Assembly (NCBI GenBank): GCA_017993775.1
Contig: JAGOMA010000012.1
Span: 80,034 to 144,033, forward strand
DNA: 64,000 bases
Reading direction: 5' to 3'
Source of the DNA: Chloroflexota bacterium
GTDB lineage: Bacteria; Chloroflexota; Anaerolineae; Promineifilales; Promineifilaceae
Positions 1-7,872 of this stretch are shown here, one piece after another (the stretch's first letter is position 1; every line of letters starts with the position of its first letter). The position numbers and the translations under genes were made by a program. Under the pieces are notes generated by a model that ran no database searches, was not told the DNA's origin, and saw nothing but the letters and a program-made list of their open reading frames with translations.

Positions 1-1383
1 AATCAGCTCTACCGCTTCATTGATGAGCGAGCGACGTTCCAGCATGGTGGTAGCCACGCTGGAAACTTCGGCGGCTAACTGTAATTGGTTGGAATAGGCG
101 CGAGTGGTTTGCAGGAGGTGGGCATTGTTGATGGCCACGCTCATTTCCCGCACCAGGGTCTGGATATATTCCTGATCATCACTGCTCAGGTCTAAATTGG
201 CGGGAAGGGCGATCTGGCCAAAAGTCTGGTCGCCGATGCGTAGGGCCAGGCCGGTATCCTGGTTGGGCATGGGTTGGGTTTGGCGGCGGGTGATTTCCAG
301 GCCGCCGGGGGTGATTTGCGCGGTAAGGGCAGCCTGATCGGTGCGCCAGATGGTGTCTACGTAACGGCCGTACAAAATCTCCAATTCTCGCGCGTGCTGC
401 CGTGTTTCTAACAACAGGAACAAATTTCGCCATAGAGTGGCTAGCCCTTGCCCAAACGTGCGCAGCAAAATAGGCATCTCGTCTTTGTCGTCGCTGGCGA
501 TCTGGCTGCCATGGGCGATGAGCGCGCCTTGCCGTTCCGCATTGAGCGGTAAAATCAGCGCCACCGACAAATTGGTCGCGTGACGCGTTTTGTGGTGCTG
601 ATGGATAAATTCACCATCTTTATTGGCCGCTGCTTGCGCCAGCGAGTTGGCTACCTCCGGCACGCTGGCCTGTACCATGTACGGGTTGTCGGCCGTGGTG
701 GTACGTATTTGCCAGACATTGGCCGGCTGGGTTTTCTCGTAGATGGTAACGTGCTCCAGCAGCAGCGCCTGGCAAATGCCGCTAACAGCTTCGTCCAGCA
801 GGTCTGCTTCATTGGCCGCGCGCGCCAGGCGGGCATTGAGCTGCAAAATCTGATTTAGACTTTTGCTGCGTTCTTCGACATTGCGCCGAAGCAGTCGTTG
901 CTGCTCCAGTTGGGTGTAAAGCGCTTGCTGCAAGGCGATCTGTGATTCTTCTTGTGCCCGAAGCTGAACTACTTCCCGCGTTTCGGCCAGCTTTTCCATG
1001 AAAATCATCTGGAAATCATGCAGTTTGCGCATGAAGCCAGTGCTGCTGGCGACATTATCCAGACCGGGCAGCAGGGCTTCGTAGACAATCCGGTTCATTG
1101 CTTGCAGCATGAAGGAGCCGGTGATGATGGCCAGCCCCTGTTTGCCCATTTGGTTGGCGGTGGCTCCTACATCGAAGGCGCTGGCTGCCTGAGTGAGGTA
1201 GCGCCTGGCCAGATCGGTTATTTCGGCGGCTACGTATGCGCCGCGTTGGACCGATTTCATCTCTTCCCGGTTGTCAGCAACATTTTCGATGAATGCGCCG
1301 GTTAGGGCTTGAATGATTTCCTGGTGGTGGATGTGCCATTGGCGCAGAAAACTGTCGATGGGCTGTTCCGGGTGTGCGGTCAT
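1..1383 (-). CDS. GAF-domain sensory protein, C-terminus beyond the window
   Basis: The frame is open from an ATG at 1383 to the left edge of the window (461 codons) with no stop, so the C-terminus is missing. The first 130 residues are helical with no motif I recognise. Residues about 135-185 are Gln/Glu/Arg-rich and look like a signalling coiled coil. From about residue 185 there is a GAF-like domain, followed by what reads as a second one. The end (about residues 400-461) again has the 'AINNAHLL' exit helix that leads out of GAF domains and a following linker. Its ATG overlaps the stop of the upstream multi-GAF gene (ATGA), so the two are translationally coupled. A histidine kinase or phosphatase module could lie beyond the edge; I cannot see one. 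GAF family membership is fairly sure, the ligand and output unknown. Confidence 0.8.
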   Translation of the reverse strand, partial: MTAHPEQPIDSFLRQWHIHHQEIIQALTGAFIENVADNREEMKSVQRGAYVAAEITDLARRYLTQAASAFDVGATANQMGKQGLAIITGSFMLQAMNRIVYEALLPGLDNVASSTGFMRKLHDFQMIFMEKLAETREVVQLRAQEESQIALQQALYTQLEQQRLLRRNVEERSKSLNQILQLNARLARAANEADLLDEAVSGICQALLLEHVTIYEKTQPANVWQIRTTTADNPYMVQASVPEVANSLAQAAANKDGEFIHQHHKTRHATNLSVALILPLNAERQGALIAHGSQIASDDKDEMPILLRTFGQGLATLWRNLFLLLETRQHARELEILYGRYVDTIWRTDQAALTAQITPGGLEITRRQTQPMPNQDTGLALRIGDQTFGQIALPANLDLSSDDQEYIQTLVREMSVAINNAHLLQTTRAYSNQLQLAAEVSSVATTMLERRSLINEAVELI

Positions 1384-4298
1384 GGCTGCTCCGAGGGTGT
1401 GGGGTGTGGACGGCCGTTGCCCGGCAACTGGTTCGGTAACGGCCGTGTCTCTTCTTGTTGCGCGCCCAATGACAAACTCACCGGCTGCCCACCGACCCGG
1501 TCGGAAATGGCTTTCAGGCCAATGTGAATAATCGCATCAATATCGGCTGTGTTGTGCAGCTGCGTGCTAATGCGGTTGATTTCCTCCTGCCGCGCAGTGC
1601 GGTCTTCCGCCTGGGCCAGCAGGCGCGCATTGTCGATGGCAATGGCCAGCTGATCGCTCATGGTTTGTAGGATGCTGATCATTTCAGTGGCAAAGGCGTT
1701 GGCGTGGTTGCTTTGGACGGTAAGCGCGCCAATAATTTGGCCGCGCACACGCAGAGGCAAAGCCAATTCGGAGCGGGTTGCCGGCAGATGTGGGTTGGGC
1801 TGCCATTCGGTGTCCGCTGACACGTCTTGGGTGATACGCGCCTGCCCGTCACCGGTTGCCCCGCCAATTAGCGACTGCCCGCCAACGGCGAGTTGGTGCC
1901 CCTTGCGAAGCTGAACGCGTCCGGCTTCGCCGGTGGCCGCTTTCAGGACGGCCTGACGGCCGTTGTCATCAATCAGGAAAAGACCGGTGTAATAGAGATT
2001 GAAGCGATCCTGAATGAGATTGACAGCGCGTTCCAGAAGCTGGTCTAATTCCAGAATGCTGGTGGTAACGGCGGCGACTTCGGCGGCCGTTTGCAGTTGG
2101 GTGCGCTGGGCGGATTGGGTTTCTAAGGCTTTTTGCACCGCTTCAAATTGCAGGTGGGTGTTGAGGGCAATGGCTACTGACCCGGCGATGGTTTCCAGAA
2201 GCTGCACATCACGTTCGCCAAAGGCGTCGGGGTCGTTTTCGTTTTCGATGGCCAGGACGCCAATCAATTCGTTGGCGACGATGAGGGGGAAGCCAAGCCA
2301 GGTAGAGGACGGGGCGCCGATGGTGAGAGATTGATATTGTTTGGCCAATTGGGCAATTTGACGGCTAACGAGCAGGTGCTGGCGGCTGCGCACCACCTGG
2401 CCACTGAAACCGGCGTTAATGTCTAGCGGGGCAATGCTGGAAAGGTCAACTTCTTGCCCGTATTCGTAAGCGTAAATCCAGTTGAGGTGTTGTTTGTCTT
2501 CTGTTACCAGGATGATGGACATGGCTGTGGCTTCGAAGAGGGAGAAAACTTCGCGCCGGACGCCGGTAAAAATGTCATGCAAGGTTGGGGCTATGGATAA
2601 GGTGTGGCTGAGTCGGTTGAGGGCGCTGAGTTGGGCGACGCGTCCTTGGGCGTCTGATGTAAGGGTGGCGTTGTGGATGGCCACGGCCGTTTCGTTGGCC
2701 ATAACCTGAACCAACTTTGCGTCGGCGTCGTTGAAGGGTCGCTCTGGGAAATCTCGGAAAAGATGGATGGCGCCCAGCGTTTGCGCGCCATGATGCAGAG
2801 GCACTTCTAAATTGGCGGCGTGTCCGGCATTGATCAGCAAAGTGCGGTTGGCTTCGTCAAGGTTTGGGTCTTGGAGATTGCGCAAGACGGGTTGGCCGGT
2901 AGCGAGCAGTTGGGCTGTAGCCGGGTGGCTGGCCAGGTTGATGGTAATCGGGGTGAGGTCGAATTTATCGGCGATACGGCCGTTTTCCTGCCTCACATAC
3001 GTCACCTGCCCAACAAGTTGGTCGTTCGCTTCATCCCATTGGGTGATCAGGCAAACTGATGCCTTTAACTGGTTGGCGAATGTACGCGCGGCCCGGCGTT
3101 GAATTTCGCCGACATCCATGGTGCTGGCCAGATTGCTGCTGAGGCTCAACAAGGTTTGGGTTTCGTTGAGGTGCTGCTCTGTGGCGGCGAACAGGCGGGC
3201 ATTGTCGATGCTGATGGCGACTTGATTGGTCATAATCTGGAGGATGGCAATGTCATCCTCTAAGAACGCTTCCGATTGGCGGCTTTGCACGTCTAGAACA
3301 CCCAGGACACGGCCGTGTGCTTGTAGCGGCAGCGCCAGTTCAGACCGCGTTTCCCGCAGCAGCGGCTCGTTAAAGAAGACAGGGTCTTCAAATACATCAC
3401 GAGCAATGCGCGCCTCTTGGTGCGCCGCCACCCAGCCCACAATCGATTTGGAAGCCATGTCTACCTGATAACGACGCGTTTTCATCTCTTCGCCAATGGC
3501 TCCGGTCGCTTCACGCAGCAAGAGTATAGATTCCGACTCGTCCAACAAATAAAGCGCCACAAAATAAAAGCCGAACTGATCGCGCACCATGTATACGGTG
3601 TCGCGCAGTAGTTCTTCCAGGTTTAAATAGGTGCTGGCTGTCTGGCTAACAGCGGCGCCGCGTTGTAACTGCTGGGCGCGCCGCTGCAATTGCCGCGCCT
3701 GTTCCTGCTGTTCGGCCGATAATTTCGCGGATGCATCGACCGATTTTTGCATGGCGTTGGCGCTTACCCAGGCGGCAAAGCTGATGCTAACCGTGGTTAA
3801 GGTATAGGCCATCAGATCGATCAGGGTAAAGTTGAGATTTCCGGCAAACAGGTAATATGCCGCCATAGATGTCAGAATTAGCACGGTGTAGACGACGCTG
3901 GCATAGACAGAACTCACCGTGGCGATGCCGATGACCGAGATGAGCATCAAATAGGGCAGGGTTGTGGTGTTTTCACGAATGACGAGTTGGCTAAAAAAAA
4001 TGGTATTGGTGACGATGAAGAAGAAATGGGCGGCCCAGACCGGGTTGCCCCGATGGACTAAGAAAAGACCAATCGTCGCTGCAACGGGGATGAGGATCAG
4101 GGCAATCAGGGTGGATGCCCAAGTTTCAGCTGCGATATTTCCGGAAGAAAACGTCAACAGAAAATGGGTTAGCGCGCTGAGGATGGCAATGGAAGAAAGC
4201 CCGATGAGGATGCTCTGAATGAGACGGCTTTTTTGCACGGCCGTTTCACTGCTAGAGGGAATCGCCAGCAAGCGCCTGAATGAAGCCGGGAGCGTCAT
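1380..4298 (-). CDS. Membrane-anchored multi-GAF sensor protein without visible kinase
   Basis: About 972 residues from ATG 4298, which lies one base after the stop of the upstream receiver gene. A GTG at 4331 would add 11 residues and overlap that gene, so I prefer the ATG. Residues about 30-180 contain roughly six hydrophobic segments, like an integral-membrane sensor (MASE-type) region. A short coiled linker follows, then about four GAF domains (roughly 210-370, 390-545, 560-715 and 740-915). Two of them carry the same 'TRSELALPL' core and the exit helix 'AIDNARL'. There is no histidine kinase, GGDEF, EAL or PP2C motif, so signal output probably needs a partner. The next gene overlaps it by ATGA and is another GAF protein; two receiver-only proteins lie upstream in the same operon. 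The likely role is in a phosphorelay or ligand-sensing complex at the membrane (inference). Confidence 0.85.
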   Translation of the reverse strand: MTLPASFRRLLAIPSSSETAVQKSRLIQSILIGLSSIAILSALTHFLLTFSSGNIAAETWASTLIALILIPVAATIGLFLVHRGNPVWAAHFFFIVTNTIFFSQLVIRENTTTLPYLMLISVIGIATVSSVYASVVYTVLILTSMAAYYLFAGNLNFTLIDLMAYTLTTVSISFAAWVSANAMQKSVDASAKLSAEQQEQARQLQRRAQQLQRGAAVSQTASTYLNLEELLRDTVYMVRDQFGFYFVALYLLDESESILLLREATGAIGEEMKTRRYQVDMASKSIVGWVAAHQEARIARDVFEDPVFFNEPLLRETRSELALPLQAHGRVLGVLDVQSRQSEAFLEDDIAILQIMTNQVAISIDNARLFAATEQHLNETQTLLSLSSNLASTMDVGEIQRRAARTFANQLKASVCLITQWDEANDQLVGQVTYVRQENGRIADKFDLTPITINLASHPATAQLLATGQPVLRNLQDPNLDEANRTLLINAGHAANLEVPLHHGAQTLGAIHLFRDFPERPFNDADAKLVQVMANETAVAIHNATLTSDAQGRVAQLSALNRLSHTLSIAPTLHDIFTGVRREVFSLFEATAMSIILVTEDKQHLNWIYAYEYGQEVDLSSIAPLDINAGFSGQVVRSRQHLLVSRQIAQLAKQYQSLTIGAPSSTWLGFPLIVANELIGVLAIENENDPDAFGERDVQLLETIAGSVAIALNTHLQFEAVQKALETQSAQRTQLQTAAEVAAVTTSILELDQLLERAVNLIQDRFNLYYTGLFLIDDNGRQAVLKAATGEAGRVQLRKGHQLAVGGQSLIGGATGDGQARITQDVSADTEWQPNPHLPATRSELALPLRVRGQIIGALTVQSNHANAFATEMISILQTMSDQLAIAIDNARLLAQAEDRTARQEEINRISTQLHNTADIDAIIHIGLKAISDRVGGQPVSLSLGAQQEETRPLPNQLPGNGRPHPTPSEQP

Positions 4299-4299
4299 C

Positions 4300-4740
4300 C
4301 TAAATGCCCAAATCCCAGATTTCTTCTCCACCTAAAATTTTCCTGATCTGTTCAGGAAATTGGTCGGCATCCAGGGGTTTGACCAAAAAACCGTCAAAAC
4401 CCGCATCCCTGGCTTTTTTCATCTCTTCGCTGCTGCCATATGCGGTAACGACGACGACCAGAGTGTCTCGGAGGTTGCTGTCGGCGCGAATCTGCCGCAA
4501 GGCTTCATACCCGTCTTCGTGCGGCAGGTGTAAATCCATCAAAATCAGGTCGACGCGCGGCATGGTATTGGCAAAATCCACCACGCCCCAACCGGTGGTT
4601 TTCCATTCGCATTTTTGCACGCCCATAAAGGCCAGCAGTCGGGCGATGAGGACAAAGTTGGAAACGTTGTCTTCGACGACCAAAATGTGGGCATCGGTAG
4701 GATTGGCGGGGTATCTTGTGTTGGAAAGCGGCTTGTTCAT
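4300..4740 (-). CDS. Stand-alone response regulator receiver protein
   Basis: 146 residues forming a single REC (CheY-like) domain with no output domain. The acidic pair is Glu23-Asp24 in 'VVEDN', the phospho-acceptor is Asp69 in 'LILMDLHLP', and the switch Lys sits in 'LVKPLD'. It therefore receives phosphate from a histidine kinase and acts by protein contact. The start ATG overlaps the stop of the upstream receiver gene (ATGA at 4737-4740), so the two receivers are coupled. The multi-GAF gene follows after one base. The N-terminal 15 residues are an unstructured extension. The receiver call is secure; the partner kinase is not visible. Confidence 0.92.
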   Translation of the reverse strand: MNKPLSNTRYPANPTDAHILVVEDNVSNFVLIARLLAFMGVQKCEWKTTGWGVVDFANTMPRVDLILMDLHLPHEDGYEALRQIRADSNLRDTLVVVVTAYGSSEEMKKARDAGFDGFLVKPLDADQFPEQIRKILGGEEIWDLGI

Positions 4741-5162
4741 GGGGTTTCTCGTTTACTACTAACCAGGAATGCCTGGATTTGATCAGGCAAACTATCGACA
4801 TTGATCGGTTTTTGGATGAAGCCGTTGGAACCGGCTTCCCGGCTACGTTGTTGATCTTCTTGGGTCACATTGGCGGTTAGGGTGATGATGGGCGTGTACG
4901 CAAATTGTTCGTTCTGCCGCAGTTGGCGAGTCATCGTGAAGCCGTCCATCCCGGGCAAGTGAATATCCATCAAAATGAGATCTGGGGTATGGGTTTGTAG
5001 ATAGGCGAATCCGGATGGACCGTCTGACGCGCCATGAACGGTGTAGCCGGCAGCCTGAAGGACACGCATGACAAGTTTTTGATTGTCAAGGTTGTCTTCG
5101 ATGTAGAGTATGGTTGGCGTTTGCGTTACCTGTGTCGTGTCAGGTCGGCCATTATTTCCCAT
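4737..5162 (-). CDS. Stand-alone response regulator receiver protein
   Basis: 141 residues, one CheY-like receiver domain with no effector. The acidic pocket is in 'YIEDN' (about residues 20-24), the phospho-acceptor Asp66 in 'LILMDIHLPGMDG', the conserved Thr in 'TLTAN', and Lys in 'IQKPI'. It is the first gene of a minus-strand operon: receiver, receiver, multi-GAF membrane protein, GAF protein. The 160-base gap upstream (5163-5322) should hold the operon promoter; TATAAA-like sequence is present there but no convincing -35. The two receivers are diverged from each other, so they may sit at different steps of a relay (inference). Confidence 0.92.
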   Translation of the reverse strand: MGNNGRPDTTQVTQTPTILYIEDNLDNQKLVMRVLQAAGYTVHGASDGPSGFAYLQTHTPDLILMDIHLPGMDGFTMTRQLRQNEQFAYTPIITLTANVTQEDQQRSREAGSNGFIQKPINVDSLPDQIQAFLVSSKRETP

Positions 5163-5322
5163 AATGATTTCGATAAATAGCTAGATTGATGGTTTATACC
5201 ACATAATAGTGTACTTGATTCTGGTTTTCGCGCCGTTAAGGTTGCGCAAAAAGCTTCCTTTGCACCTATTGAAGATGCTAGCAGAAAAATGCGCCTGGCA
5301 GGTTGATATTTGTGGAGATTTG

Positions 5323-6786
5323 TTAGTCTGCCCAAATACGCGCTGAACGGCCGTTTATCTGCACACTCGCTCCTGCTGCTAACTGTTCATCGGCCCCGGT
5401 CGTCGCTAGGTGTTCTGGTAGGCTGCTGGTGAACTGGGCCGGGATAGTTATTGTGCGGCGGCGGTTGGAGGCGTTGATGGCGACAACGGCCGTTTGCCCT
5501 TCATGCTGCCTTTGATAAACCGCCACGCCCCGGTCGGCGGCTAAAATCTTAAAATCGCCGCGCCGCAGGGCCGGTTTTTCATGTCGCAAGGCAATCAGCT
5601 GCCTTACTTTTGCGCGCAAGTCTGTGTCCCATTGGGCCGGGTCTTGCCAGGGAAATGCGCGGCGGCAGTCTGGGTCGCCGCCGCCGGGCAGGCCGATTTC
5701 GTCGCCATAATACACGTTGGGCGCGCCGGGCGCGGTCATTTGCAGCAGGAAGAGGAGGTGTACGGCCGTTTTGTCTCCGGCGGCGACAGTTAACACGCGC
5801 GGCGTGTCATGGCTGCCGAGCATGTTCATTTGCGCCAGGACAATTTCGTGGTGGTAGGTCTGGTTGAACAGGCAGTCTAATTCTGCGGCAAAACGAGGCG
5901 CGCTGAGTGGGCGCATACGGCCGTAGCCCGTGTGCTGCGCTTCCGATTGGTCCATGGCCTTGCCCAATAAAAAACCATAGGCCAGGCGTGTAAAGTGATA
6001 GTTCATCTGCGCGTCGAACTGGTCGCCTTGCAGCCAGCGCTGGGCGTCTTGCCAAAGCTCGCCCACAATGTAGGCTTCGGGGTTCACCGCGTGACAGCGG
6101 CGGCGAAATTCTTGCCAGAACGAATCGTCGTCGATTTCGTTGGGCACATCCAGCCGCCAGCCGTCGATGCCTTGTTCCAGCCAATAGGCGGCTACGGTGA
6201 AGAGATATTCGCGCACGGCCGTGGTCTCTGTGTTAAATTTTGGCAGGGAAGGGATGTTCCACCATGCTTCATAATTTGGCGCTGCGTCGTCGTCATAAGC
6301 GTTTAGGGGCCATTTGTGGACGTGAAACCAGTCTGTGTAGGGCGAATCTGGCCCACATTCCAGCAGATGGTTGAACTGGAAAAATCCCCGGCTGGCGTGG
6401 TTAAACACCCCATCCAAAATCACCCTCATGCCTAAAGCATGGGCATCGGTTAAGAAGTCTTGCAGCGCCTCATTGCCGCCCAGCAGCGGATCGACCTGGA
6501 AATAGTCGAAGGTGTGGTAGCGGTGGTTGGACGCGGAGGCAAAAATGGGGTTCAGGTAAATGGCGTTGACGCCTAATTCCGCCAGATAGGGCAGCTTTTC
6601 GCGCGCGCCGAGCAAGTCGCCGCCCTGAAAACCTTTTACGGTGGGCGGCGTGCCCCAGGGTTGGAAATTTTTTGGGGGTAGGAAACGGCCGTTTCCTACC
6701 ACCGGCGCGCTGCTTCGAGCAAATCGGTCAGGGAAAATCTGGTAAAAAATGGCATCTTTCACCCAATCGGGCGTTTTAATTTCCAT
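5323..6786 (-). CDS. GH13 alpha-amylase family glycosidase (neopullulanase/cyclomaltodextrinase-like)
   Basis: 487 residues, a typical size for a cytoplasmic GH13 enzyme; no signal peptide. The start 'DWVKDAIFYQIFPDRF' is characteristic of the neopullulanase/maltogenic amylase group. All four GH13 regions are present: 'DGVFNH' (about 125-130), 'GWRLDVPNE' with nucleophile Asp213, 'VGELW' with acid/base Glu243, and 'LGSHDTPR' with Asp327. The C-terminus is a short beta domain. It should hydrolyse or transglycosylate alpha-1,4 glucans or maltodextrins in the cytoplasm. The N-terminal starch-binding domain of dimeric neopullulanases is absent. It stands alone between the receiver operon and the deacylase gene. 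The exact substrate cannot be told from sequence. Confidence 0.9.
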   Translation of the reverse strand: MEIKTPDWVKDAIFYQIFPDRFARSSAPVVGNGRFLPPKNFQPWGTPPTVKGFQGGDLLGAREKLPYLAELGVNAIYLNPIFASASNHRYHTFDYFQVDPLLGGNEALQDFLTDAHALGMRVILDGVFNHASRGFFQFNHLLECGPDSPYTDWFHVHKWPLNAYDDDAAPNYEAWWNIPSLPKFNTETTAVREYLFTVAAYWLEQGIDGWRLDVPNEIDDDSFWQEFRRRCHAVNPEAYIVGELWQDAQRWLQGDQFDAQMNYHFTRLAYGFLLGKAMDQSEAQHTGYGRMRPLSAPRFAAELDCLFNQTYHHEIVLAQMNMLGSHDTPRVLTVAAGDKTAVHLLFLLQMTAPGAPNVYYGDEIGLPGGGDPDCRRAFPWQDPAQWDTDLRAKVRQLIALRHEKPALRRGDFKILAADRGVAVYQRQHEGQTAVVAINASNRRRTITIPAQFTSSLPEHLATTGADEQLAAGASVQINGRSARIWAD

Positions 6787-6917
6787 GTTGCTCTGTTGTT
6801 CTCCGTATGTTTGCTGATATCTTGCGCCAGATTCAGAAGAATTTTAACTCACTCATCCGCCAGTCCAAAAACAAACCGAGGCTAGTCGCCAAAATTGCCC
6901 GGAAACTTGCCGCCGCC

Positions 6918-7406
6918 TCAGGTTGCGGCGATTGGGCGCGCGTCCGTGATGCGGATGAGGTCGGTTGTCTTGATTTTCACGTCTAAGCCGCGCTGCCCGC
7001 CGCTGACGTATAGTTGTTCAAAGGCCAGGGCCGAATCGTCGATAAAGATGTCGAAGCCGCGATTGAGCAGCGCGAGGGCGGAAATTCCGCCAACTTGCAG
7101 GCGGGTGATGGCTTCTGCTTCGGCGTGGGCGGCCATGCTGAGCTTTTTTTCGCCTGCCGCCAGGGCTACTTTTTTCAGATCGAGCTGCTGGTTGGCTGGA
7201 ATCATAACAAGGAGGGGTTTGCCTTTGTCTGGGCGCAGGACAACCAATGTTTTGAAGAGCTGGGCCGGCGGCAAACCGAGTAGAGCGGCAATTTCTTCCG
7301 CGTCGCGCATGGTATTGGGGAATGTCGTAACCTCGTGGGGGACATTTTCTAATGCGTACTGCACAAGTTTGGGCAGAGGGGATCGGTTCTTTTGGCCTTT
7401 AGCCAT
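6918..7406 (-). CDS. YbaK/EbsC-type aminoacyl-tRNA deacylase
   Basis: 162 residues matching the YbaK/ProX trans-editing family. These hydrolyse mischarged Cys-tRNA(Pro) or related aminoacyl-tRNAs in the cytosol. The landmarks are the conserved Lys in 'QLFKTLVV', 'LLVMIPANQQLDLKK', 'VGGISALAL' and the C-terminal 'DVKIKTTDLI'. The length is normal for a free-standing editing domain. It lies 35 bases downstream of the receiver gene ending at 7442 on the same strand and may be co-transcribed. Whether it acts on Cys-tRNA(Pro) or another substrate is not decided by sequence. Confidence 0.88.
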   Translation of the reverse strand: MAKGQKNRSPLPKLVQYALENVPHEVTTFPNTMRDAEEIAALLGLPPAQLFKTLVVLRPDKGKPLLVMIPANQQLDLKKVALAAGEKKLSMAAHAEAEAITRLQVGGISALALLNRGFDIFIDDSALAFEQLYVSGGQRGLDVKIKTTDLIRITDARPIAAT

Positions 7407-7441
7407 GAGGGGAGTTCCTCCAGCTTGGGTGGTTGGGTCCG

Positions 7442-7828
7442 TTAATTTTCCATGAGGTTCTGAATGGTCTGGATGACATCGGGGAAGTCGAAGGGCTTGG
7501 GGAGAAAGCGCGCCTGAATGGCTTCCAGTTCATGTTTAGGTGGTGAAGGCCAGGCGCTGACGAGGACAAACGGCCGTTGCTCACCCCGCGCTCGTAGTTC
7601 TCGCGCCAGGTCCAGTCCGGTCATGCGCGGCAGCCGAATATCAAAGAAAAACAGGTCGGCGCGCTGAAACTCATCGCGGTCTGTTCTTTCCAGCAGCGCT
7701 TCGGCGCTCATAAATACCGGATGCACTACAATGCCAAAAAGGCCCAGGCCACTGACCAGTAATTGGGCGATGCTGGGTTCATCTTCGACGTAAACGACAT
7801 GTATTTTTGGCTTCTGGCTTTTTCCCAT
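7442..7828 (-). CDS. Stand-alone response regulator receiver protein
   Basis: 128 residues from ATG 7828, preceded by a good GGAAG ribosome site. A longer frame to 7996 has no such site and runs into the protease gene. It is one receiver domain: the acidic pocket is 'YVEDE' (13-17), the phospho-acceptor is Asp63 in 'FFFDIRLPRM', and the switch Lys sits in 'LPKPFDF'. No output domain. It lies 44 bases after the end of the S8 protease gene and 35 bases before the deacylase gene on the same strand. This is the third receiver-only protein within 3.1 kb, but it is separated from the other two by the GH13 enzyme. Confidence 0.9.
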   Translation of the reverse strand: MGKSQKPKIHVVYVEDEPSIAQLLVSGLGLFGIVVHPVFMSAEALLERTDRDEFQRADLFFFDIRLPRMTGLDLARELRARGEQRPFVLVSAWPSPPKHELEAIQARFLPKPFDFPDVIQTIQNLMEN

Positions 7829-7872
7829 TTGCTCTTCCTTTGTTACTGCAAGTACGGTTGATGATACCGATT

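Noticed and set aside
179..1305. Long frames on both strands in the first 1.4 kb that do not correspond to the GAF gene
   Set aside because: They are shadows of the minus-strand GAF frame, which alone is continuous from 1383 to the edge and has recognisable GAF content.
5126..5335. 69-codon minus-strand frame between the GH13 gene and the receiver operon
   Set aside because: It overlaps both neighbours, has no ribosome site and no recognisable composition; most likely chance.
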